Below are positions 44,899-52,648 of a DNA stretch of 64,000 nucleotides, piece after piece. The stretch is taken from NCBI GenBank assembly GCA_027079305.1, contig JALWVU010000073.1, positions 149,588 to 213,587 of the forward strand, given 5' to 3'. The notes below the pieces were generated by a model that was not told the origin of the DNA, made no database searches, and worked only from the letters and a program-made list of their open reading frames with translations. Each line of letters opens with the position of its first letter. Position 1 is the first letter of the stretch. A program made the translations under genes and the position numbers. This DNA is from Aquificaceae bacterium. GTDB taxonomy: Bacteria; Aquificota; Aquificia; Aquificales; Aquificaceae.

Positions 44899-46051
44899 TT
44901 CTCACCTCCTTGAGCTTTCTGAAAAGATGTATAAAGGTCAGCCTGAAGAAGTATCCGAGTATGAGCAGGTAGGGCAGGGGAGATAGGACGTTCAGAGGAT
45001 AGAAGGATAGGTCCATGTATAAGAAAAGAGCGAAGGCCACGAGGGAGAGCTCCAGGAACCTGGGAAAGCCCTTCTCGTCCACCAGCTCGTTCACGGGGGG
45101 AGCCTTACCTCCTTTCGATCCTGCGAACCTCCAGTTCCAGATTATCCTGGGAAGCAGATGGGACATACCTCCGAATATGGTGAAGGCGGTAAAACCGTAA
45201 ACGAGGAGGTCCACGTGGAGGCTGAGAGCACCGCCTATAAGCTCTGGACGGGAGGCGAGGAAGGATCCCACGATGAGACCTAAGGGGAGGAAGGCAAGGG
45301 CGACCAGAAATATTCTGACCACGTAGGGAAGGGGGGAGGGCATCCTCCTGCCCTTTATAAGGGAGTAAATGAGGTAGAGAAAGTAAAGGGAAACTCCTAT
45401 CTCAAAAAGGGAGGCGAGGGCTATTAGGCGATACTCGAGCAGGTAGAAGGAGGCAAGGAGCAAAATGGTGGACGCCTGCTTTGCGAAGAAGAGCTTCCTC
45501 GCCTTCCTGATGTTGAGGGTCTCCATCAGGAGCATGGGGATCCAGGCGAGCTCCACTCCGTAAACTGCACTCAGCATGGCCCCGACCGTGAGCGTATGAA
45601 CCGCCAGCTGAAAGGGAACAAGACCAAAGGAGAGGTTCAGAAATAGGAAGAGCGAGGCCAGGAATATGTAAAAGGCGGAGGCTCCCAGAAACTTGACCGT
45701 AACGGGCATCCAGTTTTTTATTCCAAGAAGAGTGTGGGTTAAGAAGATCCCCGAGGCCAGAAGCAGAAGCCCAGAGGCGGGAGCGAGCATGCCCCCGTAG
45801 GCGAGGAGGAAGGAGGTTAAGAATAGGACAAAGACCAGGTAGGAGAGCCAGGGCAGGGGGAGCCTTCTGTTCTGGGAGTTGGGGACTATCTGATACATGG
45901 CCCCCACGAGGGTGGTGCCTATGAAGCCGAAGACCAGCAGGAAAGAGAACAGGGCAAGATCCGAGCCGAGGGACCTGGCCAGAAGGGAGAGAAGGAGGTT
46001 CGTCAGGGCGAGGAGGAAGAAGAGGGGAGATACCTTGGATACGTAAAACAC
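44876..46051 (-). CDS. heme-copper oxidase subunit I-like/NnrS-like membrane protein
   Basis: 391 residues starting with GTG (AAGGAGG upstream), with about eleven membrane segments. Candidate heme or metal His residues lie in IFLTHTLLGIKNW, LAVHTLTVGAML and LSLHVDLLVYGFTAFTIFGGMSHLLPRI. The last resembles the CcoN/NorB pattern H...G...G..yxxLPR. The protein is shorter than true oxidase subunits and lacks an obvious Cu-B triplet. NnrS-type proteins, involved in nitric oxide responses, are an alternative. Cotranscribed with the cupin. Confidence 0.55.
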   Translation of the reverse strand: MFYVSKVSPLFFLLALTNLLLSLLARSLGSDLALFSFLLVFGFIGTTLVGAMYQIVPNSQNRRLPLPWLSYLVFVLFLTSFLLAYGGMLAPASGLLLLASGIFLTHTLLGIKNWMPVTVKFLGASAFYIFLASLFLFLNLSFGLVPFQLAVHTLTVGAMLSAVYGVELAWIPMLLMETLNIRKARKLFFAKQASTILLLASFYLLEYRLIALASLFEIGVSLYFLYLIYSLIKGRRMPSPLPYVVRIFLVALAFLPLGLIVGSFLASRPELIGGALSLHVDLLVYGFTAFTIFGGMSHLLPRIIWNWRFAGSKGGKAPPVNELVDEKGFPRFLELSLVAFALFLYMDLSFYPLNVLSPLPYLLILGYFFRLTFIHLFRKLKEVRNGGGEEV

Positions 46052-46130
46052 TTTCGCCTCCTTCGGAAGTAATCAGTTATTTACTATAGGCCTTTCGCCT
46101 TTTAAGTCAACGAACGTTTACTCTTTGAGT

Positions 46131-46136
46131 TATATT
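46131..46136 (+). promoter_or_regulatory. -10 element for the lipoyl-carrier operon
   Basis: TATATT ends 7 nt before ATG 46144 in the 92-nt gap between divergent units. No ribosome site precedes the ATG, and a second ATG follows directly. Confidence 0.45.
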
Positions 46137-46143
46137 ATTAGTA

Positions 46144-46623
46144 ATGATGGAGAAGCAGACTCAGGATTTTGGAAACGCCTGGGAGTATCAGGGGTGCATG
46201 ATCCCCAAGGATCTATACTACGACATAGAGAACCAGGTATGGCTCAGGATAAACGAGGACGGAACGGTCACCATGGGCCTTACGGACGTGGGCCAGACGA
46301 GGGCGGGAAGGCTCCTGCATGCGAGGATCAAGCCCGTGGGAACTAAGGTAAAGAAGGGAAAGCCCGTAGCCACGCTCGAGAGCGGGAAGTGGGCTGGCCC
46401 CGTTCCAGCGCTCGTTGAGGGTGAGGTGGTGGAGGTGAACGAGAGGGTTATGGAGGATCCCAACTTCATAAACATAGATCCCTACGGGGAGGCCTGGATA
46501 GTTAAGCTAAAGCCCACGGACCTGGAGAGGGACATAAAGGATCTCGTCATGGGAGAGGAAGCCCTCGAGAAGATGAGGGAGCACATCGACGAGTGGGATA
46601 TAGTATGTATGAGGTGTATGTGA
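46144..46623 (+). CDS. GcvH-like lipoyl-carrier protein with C-terminal CxxC
   Basis: 159 residues. The H-protein fold is clear: IENQVWLRINEDGTVTMGLT, then the lipoylation loop VATLESGKWAGPVP with the candidate lipoyl Lys, LVEGEVVEVNERVMEDPNFIN and PYGEAWIVKL. Two things differ from glycine-cleavage H protein: ESGKW replaces ESVKA, and the protein ends with a helix and the dicysteine tail DIVCMRCM. The lipoyl site recalls the lipoate-binding proteins (LbpA) of the sHdr sulfur-oxidation system, but no sHdr genes are present here. A thioredoxin-fold gene follows after 1 nt and a ferredoxin soon after. TATATT lies 7 nt upstream. Confidence 0.75.
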   Translation: MMEKQTQDFGNAWEYQGCMIPKDLYYDIENQVWLRINEDGTVTMGLTDVGQTRAGRLLHARIKPVGTKVKKGKPVATLESGKWAGPVPALVEGEVVEVNERVMEDPNFINIDPYGEAWIVKLKPTDLERDIKDLVMGEEALEKMREHIDEWDIVCMRCM

Positions 46624-46624
46624 G

Positions 46625-46897
46625 ATGGGTGCACAGGACAGGCACGTGATACTTCTTGTCTCCCAGTGGTGTCCCACCTGCCCCCACGCGGACGCCCTCT
46701 GGAGGAAGCTCCAGGAGGAATACGGCTTCAAATACGAGGTCCTCGACATAGCTACCCCCGAGGGGCGCTACTGGGTCAGCAAGCTCATGGTAAGGAGCGT
46801 TCCCTCCTCCATAGTGGACGGGAAGCTGGTCTTCGTGGGAGTTCCCGAGGAGTCCGAGGCGAGGAAGGTGGTGGAGGAGGGAGTTCAGACAGACTAA
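46625..46897 (+). CDS. glutaredoxin/thioredoxin-fold protein
   Basis: 90 residues. The beta-alpha-beta start VILLVSQWCPTCPHADALW carries an active-site CxxC (CPTC), followed by YEVLDIATPEGRYWV and the cis-Pro region VRSVPSSIVDGKLVF, all typical of small thioredoxin-fold oxidoreductases. Its ATG lies 1 nt after the stop of the lipoyl-carrier gene, whose C-terminal CMRCM would be a natural redox partner (inference). GAGGTG inside the last codons of the lipoyl gene may serve as its ribosome site. Confidence 0.8.
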   Translation: MGAQDRHVILLVSQWCPTCPHADALWRKLQEEYGFKYEVLDIATPEGRYWVSKLMVRSVPSSIVDGKLVFVGVPEESEARKVVEEGVQTD

Positions 46898-46937
46898 GAT
46901 CATAAAAGCTCCTCCCCGCACGGGTAAAATAAAGCCT

Positions 46938-47228
46938 ATGAAGGTCAGGATAAACGGAAAGGTCTTCGACATACCTAAGGGCGTCAGGTTCGGGGAGCTC
47001 AGCCACGAGATCGAGAAGGCGGACATAGAGTTCGGGTGCACCGACGGCCAGTGCGGGGTCTGCATAGCGAGGGTCCTCAAAGGCCTCGAGTGCCTGAACG
47101 AGCCTTCGGAGGACGAGGAGGAGACCCTCTGGAGGATAGGGGCTGTGGACGAGGAGGAGAGGCTCACCTGCCAGCTCATAATAGAGGACGAGAGCTGTGA
47201 CGAGATAGTGATAGAGTCCGAGGACTGA
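46938..47228 (+). CDS. [2Fe-2S] ferredoxin-like protein
   Basis: 96 residues. It has a beta-grasp ferredoxin with the plant-type ligand pattern FGCTDGQCGVCIARV (C-x4-C-x2-C), and the fourth ligand is in RLTCQLII. An acidic C-terminus (IIEDESCDEIVIESED) suits electron-transfer docking. TAAAAT lies 7 nt before the ATG, so it may be a separate leaderless unit. Its stop overlaps the holA ATG (TGATG). It is smaller than and different from the iron-sulfur subunit at 48257. Confidence 0.85.
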   Translation: MKVRINGKVFDIPKGVRFGELSHEIEKADIEFGCTDGQCGVCIARVLKGLECLNEPSEDEEETLWRIGAVDEEERLTCQLIIEDESCDEIVIESED

Positions 47229-48241
47229 TGTTCAAGGTTCTCCAGTATCAGAGGGAGGTCCTCGAGAGGGGGGAGGTAAAGCCCGTTAACTTAGTCCACG
47301 GGGAGGAGGAGTATCTGATAAAGACCCTGGAAAACAAGCTCAGGGAAGTCTACGGGGAGAGCTTTACTTTAGTCTGGGGAGACGAGATCGGCCTCGAGGA
47401 CCTCTACGAGCTCGCCTCGGAGGGCTCCATGTTCTCCCAGAAGAGGGAGAGGGTTCTCTTTCTCAGGAACTTTGAAGACTTCCTGAAGAGGCTGGGAAGG
47501 AGGAAGAAGAACCTGGAATCTTTCCTCAACTTTCTTAAAAAGCTCAAAAGCTCCAGGCTCTTCCTCGTGGTGGTGAGGAAGCTGAGCGCCCAGGAGCTTT
47601 CAAAGGAGCCTTTCAAAACCATATCCTTCCTCGGAGACGTGATCTCGGCGGACAGGGTTCCGAGCTTCAAGGTCAAGGAGATAGTGAGGAAGAAGCTCGA
47701 AAGGGAGGCGGGAGGAATAGAGGAGGAGGCCTTAGAGCTTCTTGTGGAGATGTGTCAGGGGGATCTGATGATCCTTAAGGGAGAGACGGATAAGCTCATA
47801 GCCTACGCTGAAGGTAAGAGGATAACGGAACAGGACGTGAGAAAGGTATGCACGCCCTGGGGAAGCTACGGGATCTTCGAGTTCCTGGACGCCTTCTTCG
47901 AGAAGGATCTGAGAAGGGCCCTCCTGGCCCTCAAGGAGATGTTCTCCTCGGGCATCCCTCCCCTCCAGATCATGACCACACTCGGGAACTACGCCATGAG
48001 GATATACACCCTGCACCTGCTTTTAGAGGAAGGGATTAGCCTGGACAAGGCTTTTGAAACCGTTGGAATAAAACACAAGTTCAGCCAGCTCAAGTTCAAA
48101 AGCTACCTGGAAAAACTCCCGAAGGAGAAGGCGAGGGATCTTATCGAGTCCCTCTACAGGCTCGATCTCTCCGTGAAGCTCTACTTCGCAAACCCAGAGA
48201 CCGCCCTGAGGAACTTTACCATCTCCTTCTCCCTCCGCTGA
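47228..48241 (+). CDS. holA: DNA polymerase III delta subunit
   Basis: 337 residues. VNLVHGEEEYLIKTLENKLRE at the start, then RERVLFLRNFEDFLK, RLFLVVVRKLSAQELSK and the C-terminal clamp-loader collar (LVEMCQGDLMILKGETDKLIAYAEG, GIFEFLDAFFEKDLRRALLALKEM) match HolA. The subunit opens the beta sliding clamp within the clamp loader. The ATG shares a base with the ferredoxin stop, so synthesis is coupled to an unrelated redox gene. Confidence 0.9.
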   Translation: MFKVLQYQREVLERGEVKPVNLVHGEEEYLIKTLENKLREVYGESFTLVWGDEIGLEDLYELASEGSMFSQKRERVLFLRNFEDFLKRLGRRKKNLESFLNFLKKLKSSRLFLVVVRKLSAQELSKEPFKTISFLGDVISADRVPSFKVKEIVRKKLEREAGGIEEEALELLVEMCQGDLMILKGETDKLIAYAEGKRITEQDVRKVCTPWGSYGIFEFLDAFFEKDLRRALLALKEMFSSGIPPLQIMTTLGNYAMRIYTLHLLLEEGISLDKAFETVGIKHKFSQLKFKSYLEKLPKEKARDLIESLYRLDLSVKLYFANPETALRNFTISFSLR

Positions 48242-48256
48242 CTATCTTTTTATCCT

Positions 48257-48955
48257 ATGAGGGTAAGGCTCAGGCTCTTCAGGGACGGGAAGTATGTTCT
48301 GAAGGAGTTTGACTTAGATGTGGAGGACAGCCCCACGGTCCTCGAGATCCTCCAGAGGATCAAAGAGATTGATCCTACCATCTCCTTCAGGGCCATGTGC
48401 AGGTCGAGCGTCTGCGGGACCTGTGCGGTAAAGGTGAACGGAGAGCACAAACTGGCCTGCAACACGAGGGTGTCTGGAGAAGAGGTCCTGATAGAACCAG
48501 CGGACGGCTACGCCCCCATAAGGGACCTGGTCGTCTCCCACGAGGAGATCTTCGAGCCCATGAAAAGGAACAAGATCTGGCTGGTCCCCAGGGAGGAGAA
48601 CCTTAGGCTCTCCCCCTCCCAGCTGGGGAAGACATCAAAAGCCTGGGACTGCATCCTCTGCGGTATATGCAACAGCGTCTGTCCTCCCCTGCTGGAGGGC
48701 AGGGACTTCGGAGGTCCATCCCTGATTACCAAGCTATACTCGGTGGAGGAGGATCCGAGGGACTCCCTCGGTGAGGAGAGGCTAAAGGACGTTTTACAGC
48801 TCAACCTCCAGAACTGCGTTCACTGTAGCAACTGCAACCTCTTCTGTCCGAAGGGATGTATGCCCGAGAGGTGGGTAAGCCTGCTGGAGGGAAAGCTCGT
48901 CCAGAAGGGATATATTCAAAAGAAGACGGAGGACTTCGGATTTTTGGGTTTTTAA
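48257..48955 (+). CDS. sdhB: succinate dehydrogenase/fumarate reductase iron-sulfur subunit
   Basis: 232 residues. The N-terminal 2Fe-2S domain has CRSSVCGTCAVKVNGEHKLAC. The C-terminal dicluster domain has CILCGICNSVCP and CVHCSNCNLFCPKGC, giving ligands for one 4Fe-4S and one 3Fe-4S/4Fe-4S centre. This is the SdhB/FrdB subunit; in an autotroph using the reductive TCA cycle it probably works as fumarate reductase (inference). Flavoprotein and membrane subunits are not in the window. It lies 15 nt after holA, with TATCTT 8 nt before the ATG. Confidence 0.92.
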   Translation: MRVRLRLFRDGKYVLKEFDLDVEDSPTVLEILQRIKEIDPTISFRAMCRSSVCGTCAVKVNGEHKLACNTRVSGEEVLIEPADGYAPIRDLVVSHEEIFEPMKRNKIWLVPREENLRLSPSQLGKTSKAWDCILCGICNSVCPPLLEGRDFGGPSLITKLYSVEEDPRDSLGEERLKDVLQLNLQNCVHCSNCNLFCPKGCMPERWVSLLEGKLVQKGYIQKKTEDFGFLGF

Positions 48956-48964
48956 TATTAGGAG

Positions 48965-49972
48965 ATGGCCGAGGCCACGAGCAGGGAGCTTTCTAAGGTA
49001 GAGAAGGCGGCGGTTCTCCTGATGTCCATGCCACCGGATGTGGCCGCCAAGATACTCAAGGAGCTTTCGGAGGAGGAGATACAGAAGATCTTCCTGACCG
49101 CCGCGAGGCTCAAGGATCTGTCCCCTGCGGACATAGAGGCAGCCGTCCAGGAGTTCCTGGAGGACTACAGCTACGTGGCCACCCAGTATTCGAACCTGGA
49201 AACTCTCCTCGAACAGCTCCAGGGGGTTCTCCCCCCCGAGGTCTACGAGAGGATAAAGAGTCTCCTCGGAACCGCAGGCGTGGCGGAGGGTCTCGAACAG
49301 CTCGAGAAGATAGACACGAGGGTTCTGGTAGGACTCATAAAGAACGAGCACCCTCAGACGATCGCGGTCCTCCTCTCCCAGCTGACGCCCAGGAAGGCCT
49401 CGGACATCCTCACCTGGCTCCCGGAGAACCTCAGATACGAGGTGGTGAAGAGGATAGCCACCCTCGAGAACGTCTCACCCCAGTTCCTCAGACAGCTCAT
49501 AGAGACCATAACCGAGGAGATAAAGGCCCTCGGCATAGCGGGAGGTCTTAAGAAACAGGAAGGTGTCGCCATAGCGGCGGAGCTCATGAACATGCTCGAT
49601 AAGGAAACTGCGGAGAATTTGCTCAGGAAGATAGGGGAGGAGGATCCCACCCTCGAGGAGAAGATAAGGGAGAAGATGTTCACCTTCGAGGACATAAGAA
49701 AGCTGGACAACAGGGCGATAATAGAGATCCTCAAGGCGGTGGACAAGAACACCCTCATAATAGCCCTCAAGGGTGCTCCCGACGACATAAAGGAGAAGTT
49801 CTTTTCCAACATGTCCAAGAGGGCGGCCAAGATAATGCAGGAGGACATGGAGGCCCTCGGGCCCGTCAAGAAGTCGGAGGTGGAAAAGGCCCAGAAGCAG
49901 GTGGTGGCGGTCATAAGGAAGCTCATAGACGAGGGCAAGATAGAGCTGGGCGGAGAGGAAGCCTATGTCTAA
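48965..49972 (+). CDS. fliG: flagellar motor switch protein FliG
   Basis: 335 residues. KVEKAAVLLMSMPPDVAAKILKELSEEEI at the N-terminus, the middle-domain EHPQTIAVLLSQL and the C-terminal torque helix region LIIALKGAPDDIKEKFFSNMSKRAA with KSEVEKAQKQVVAVIRKL identify FliG. It forms the rotor ring that meets the stator. AGGAG precedes the ATG. It overlaps fliH by 8 nt and is the first flagellar gene here; fliF is not present upstream. Confidence 0.97.
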   Translation: MAEATSRELSKVEKAAVLLMSMPPDVAAKILKELSEEEIQKIFLTAARLKDLSPADIEAAVQEFLEDYSYVATQYSNLETLLEQLQGVLPPEVYERIKSLLGTAGVAEGLEQLEKIDTRVLVGLIKNEHPQTIAVLLSQLTPRKASDILTWLPENLRYEVVKRIATLENVSPQFLRQLIETITEEIKALGIAGGLKKQEGVAIAAELMNMLDKETAENLLRKIGEEDPTLEEKIREKMFTFEDIRKLDNRAIIEILKAVDKNTLIIALKGAPDDIKEKFFSNMSKRAAKIMQEDMEALGPVKKSEVEKAQKQVVAVIRKLIDEGKIELGGEEAYV

Positions 49973-50651
49973 AGAGTTCAGACCCATATTCGGGAGCACC
50001 GAAACCAAGACACCCGAGACCAACTTCAAAGACGAGGTTCAAAAGCTCAGGGAGGAGAAGGAGAGGGCTGAGGCCAGAGCCTCAGAGCTCGAAGAAAGGC
50101 TGAGCCTCCTGGAAAAAGAGAACAGGGAGCTCCTGGAGGAGATAAAAAACCTCAGAGAGGAGCTCGCAAAGAGGGAGGAGAGGCTCGAAAAGGCCCTCGA
50201 GGAGCTCAGAGCCCACGAGCTACAGAAAGATATAGTTGAGGAGATCTCTAAAAGACTCGAGGAGAAGCTGGAGAAGGTGAAAGAAGATCTCAAAGGGGAG
50301 TTCTTGGAGCTCTCTAAGGAGATGATAAAGGAGTTCCTTCTCACCGATGCGGTTCCAAAGGAGGAGCTCGTTACCAAGATCCTGAGCGATGTCTTCGATA
50401 AGGTGGTGGATCTGAAGGGGAGCGTGAAGGTGATCCTCAACCCCTCCGACATGGACAGGGTGTTCGAGTTCATAGCGGGGATAAGGGAGAGGCTGGAGGG
50501 GAAGGTGGACATAGAGGTGGTGGGGAGCGAACAGCTCAAACCGGGAGAGCTGAAGATAGAGACCACCAAGTTCGTGATAGAGCGAAAGCACGAGGAGATC
50601 CTCGAGGAGGTCTTCAGGGAGGCGGTAAGGCGTGTCCTTGAAAGGGGTTAG
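49965..50651 (+). CDS. fliH: flagellar assembly protein FliH
   Basis: 228 residues. The first 120 form a Glu/Lys/Arg coiled coil (EEKERAEARASELEERLSLL) and the last 100 a V-ATPase-E-like domain with SVKVILNPSDMDRVFEFI and KIETTKFVIERKHEEILEEVF. This is the FliH layout; it regulates the FliI ATPase as a peripheral stalk. The identity is supported by its position between fliG and fliI, since the sequence family is diverse. Overlaps both neighbours. Confidence 0.85.
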   Translation: MSKEFRPIFGSTETKTPETNFKDEVQKLREEKERAEARASELEERLSLLEKENRELLEEIKNLREELAKREERLEKALEELRAHELQKDIVEEISKRLEEKLEKVKEDLKGEFLELSKEMIKEFLLTDAVPKEELVTKILSDVFDKVVDLKGSVKVILNPSDMDRVFEFIAGIRERLEGKVDIEVVGSEQLKPGELKIETTKFVIERKHEEILEEVFREAVRRVLERG

Positions 50652-51918
50652 GATCTACGGCAAGGTGGTTAAGGTCAGCGGTATATACCTCGAGGCCTAC
50701 AATCCGGGTAGCGCCACAGGGGACCTTGTGGAGATCTACCCCTCCTCGGGCGAGAGGATCCTTGGAGAGGTTATAGGCTTCAACGAGGACAGGTGCATAG
50801 TTATGCCCTACGGAAGGCTCTCGGGCATAAAGCCCGGCGACAGGGTTCTCATAAGGAGCGAGCACGTCTCCACCCAGGTGGGGGAGGAGCTCCTGGGAAA
50901 GGTGGTGAATCCCTTCGGAGAACCTCTTGACGGATCCCCCGTCTACACACCCGAGAAGCTCCCCATAGAGCTTTCAAACGTTAACCCTCTCGAGAGGGAA
51001 CGCATAGTGGAGGTCTTCGACACGGGGGTGAGGTCCATAAACGGCATGTTCACCCTCGGAAAGGGCCAGAAGGTGGGGATCTTCGCGGGAGCGGGGGTGG
51101 GCAAGAGCACCCTCCTTGGGATGATAACCAACTACAGTAGTGCGGACGTTGTGGTGATGGCCCTGATAGGGGAGAGGGGAAGGGAGGTGAGGGAGTTCGT
51201 GGAGGACGTTCTGGGAGAAGGTCTTAAGAGAAGTGTGGTAGTGGTCTCCACAGCGGACGAGCCCCCAGTTGTTAAAGTGAAAGGAGCCCTCAGCGCCATA
51301 GTTCACGCCAGATACTTCGCCTCCAAGGGGGCGGACGTCCTTCTCGTGATGGACTCGATAACCCGCTTCGCCATGGCCCAGAGGGAGATAGGCCTCGCCG
51401 CAGGGGAACCCCCTACGCTCAAGGGATACACCCCCTCCGTCTTCCATATGATGACCAACATAGTGGAGAGCTGTGGGAACTTCCGCGGGGGCGGGAGCAT
51501 AACGGGCATCTTCAGCGTTCTGGTGGAGGGGGACGACATAACCCTCGACCCTGTGGCGGACGCCCTGGTGGGGGTCTTCGACGGCCACATAATACTCTCG
51601 AGGAAGCGGGCCAACGCCGGCCTGTATCCCGCGATAGATCCCGTCAGGAGTCTCTCCAGGCTCATGCCCAAGCTTGTATCGGAGGAGCATCTGAGGATGG
51701 CCATGTATGTGAAGGAGCTCCTGAGCTCCTACGAGTCCATGGAGGATCTCGTTAACCTGGGGCTATACAAGAGGGGATCGAACCCGGCGGTGGACAAGGT
51801 CCTGGACAACAAGGAGCTCATAGACGGCTTCTTCAGACAGGACTTCAGGGTGGGAGTATCCTTCGAGGAGAGCCTGGAGGAGCTCAAAAAGCTCTACACA
51901 ACACTCACGGGCGGATGA
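50632..51918 (+). CDS. fliI: flagellar export ATPase FliI
   Basis: 428 residues starting with GTG, with GGGAGG upstream. Walker A GAGVGKSTLLGM near residue 158, MALIGERGREVREFVEDVLG, Walker B DVLLVMDSITRFAMAQREIGLAAGEPPTLKGY and RKRANAGLYPAIDPVRSLSRL identify the type III ATPase family. It energises export of flagellar substrates. It overlaps fliH by 20 nt. The expected next genes fliJ/fliK are missing; the PIN gene on the opposite strand overlaps its 3' end by 14 nt. Confidence 0.96.
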   Translation: MSLKGVRIYGKVVKVSGIYLEAYNPGSATGDLVEIYPSSGERILGEVIGFNEDRCIVMPYGRLSGIKPGDRVLIRSEHVSTQVGEELLGKVVNPFGEPLDGSPVYTPEKLPIELSNVNPLERERIVEVFDTGVRSINGMFTLGKGQKVGIFAGAGVGKSTLLGMITNYSSADVVVMALIGERGREVREFVEDVLGEGLKRSVVVVSTADEPPVVKVKGALSAIVHARYFASKGADVLLVMDSITRFAMAQREIGLAAGEPPTLKGYTPSVFHMMTNIVESCGNFRGGGSITGIFSVLVEGDDITLDPVADALVGVFDGHIILSRKRANAGLYPAIDPVRSLSRLMPKLVSEEHLRMAMYVKELLSSYESMEDLVNLGLYKRGSNPAVDKVLDNKELIDGFFRQDFRVGVSFEESLEELKKLYTTLTGG

Positions 51919-52300
51919 GCTTGAGGCCGGCTTTTTCAAACCTCCTGTTGAAGGAGATGACCTCCTCCACCTTCCTCTTCTTGGCCTTGGCCATCTTCAG
52001 GCAGTCGAGGAAGCTGAGCTTGGTCTTGGTGTAAGTTTTCACCGCGCTCTGGATAAGGTCCCTGTCCTCGACCGAAAAGAGGCTGTCGAGAAGCACGGTC
52101 CCCACCACGTCCGCCACCACCTCCCTCTCCCATCCCTGAACCTGCTCGAGGAAGTAGACGAGCTCTACTATCACCTCCTCGGTGATCAGGAGCTTCTCCT
52201 TCTGCTTCTCCATCTCCCTGAAGAGCTCGTCGATCTTCTCTATCTCCTCTTCCGATCCCGAGAAGAACTCCAAGAGGACTCCCGTGTCCAGAAGCTTCAT
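51905..52300 (-). CDS. PIN-domain protein, probable toxin ribonuclease
   Basis: 131 residues from ATG 52300; an upstream TTG start at 52318 is less likely because it is part of a palindrome. The PIN core acidic residues are visible: LLDTGVLLEFF, EEVIVELVYFLE and KLSFLDCLKMAKA. The fourth position, usually Asp, is Asn in VISFNRRFEK. PIN toxins such as VapC cleave tRNA or rRNA. It faces away from an AbrB-type antitoxin gene, which is unusual since vapBC genes normally run in one direction. The cassette sits inside the flagellar operon. Confidence 0.8.
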   Translation of the reverse strand: MKLLDTGVLLEFFSGSEEEIEKIDELFREMEKQKEKLLITEEVIVELVYFLEQVQGWEREVVADVVGTVLLDSLFSVEDRDLIQSAVKTYTKTKLSFLDCLKMAKAKKRKVEEVISFNRRFEKAGLKLIRP

Positions 52301-52317
52301 GACAATTAATTTTGTCA
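52300..52317. promoter_or_regulatory. palindromic operator candidate of the toxin-antitoxin cassette
   Basis: TGACAATTAATTTTGTCA: perfect 6-bp arms TGACAA/TTGTCA separated by 6 AT-rich bases, overlapping the toxin start codon. A further half site TGTCA lies at 52330-52334. AbrB-type antitoxins bind such palindromes to repress their own genes. Binding is inferred. Confidence 0.5.
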
Positions 52318-52396
52318 AACACTCGAGAATGTCAATACATTTATCCGAAATTGAGGTTGAAAAATTTTTGAGAGGTGCCGATATTTATACATAGCC

Positions 52397-52648
52397 ATGG
52401 ACGAGATCGTCAAGGTGATGGCAAGAGGCTTGATAGCTCTGCCGAGCGACGTCCGCAAGAAGCTGGGCGTCAAAGAGGGAGACATACTCAAGGTGGAGGT
52501 CAAGGACAGGGAGGTGGTCCTCAGGAAGGAGAAGAGGATATACGACCTCAAAGGAGCGCTCGCCCAGAAGCAGGCAAAGACGGAGCACAAGAGCTTCGGA
52601 GAGATCCTGGCGGAGGAGCTCAAGAGAAAGCAGGGGGAGAAGAGATGA
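52397..52648 (+). CDS. AbrB/SpoVT-type antitoxin
   Basis: 83 residues. The swapped-hairpin DNA-binding domain is VKVMARGLIALPSDVRKKLGVKEGD, then ILKVEVKDREVVLRKE. The C-terminal 35 residues (DLKGALAQKQAKTEHKSFGE) form the toxin-binding tail seen in VapB-like antitoxins. It should neutralise the divergent PIN protein and repress the locus. Its stop overlaps the flgD ATG (ATGA), so flgD translation depends on reading this gene. AT-rich sequence with TATACA lies upstream. Confidence 0.85.
   Translation: MDEIVKVMARGLIALPSDVRKKLGVKEGDILKVEVKDREVVLRKEKRIYDLKGALAQKQAKTEHKSFGEILAEELKRKQGEKR

Noticed and set aside
46144..46623. Ordinary glycine-cleavage H protein working with gcvPB
   Set aside because: Variant lipoyl motif, extra C-terminal CxxC and redox neighbours argue against it, although it cannot be excluded.
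52375..52644. N-terminal extension of FlgD
   Set aside because: Gly/Arg/Gln-rich frame-shifted reading of the antitoxin gene.
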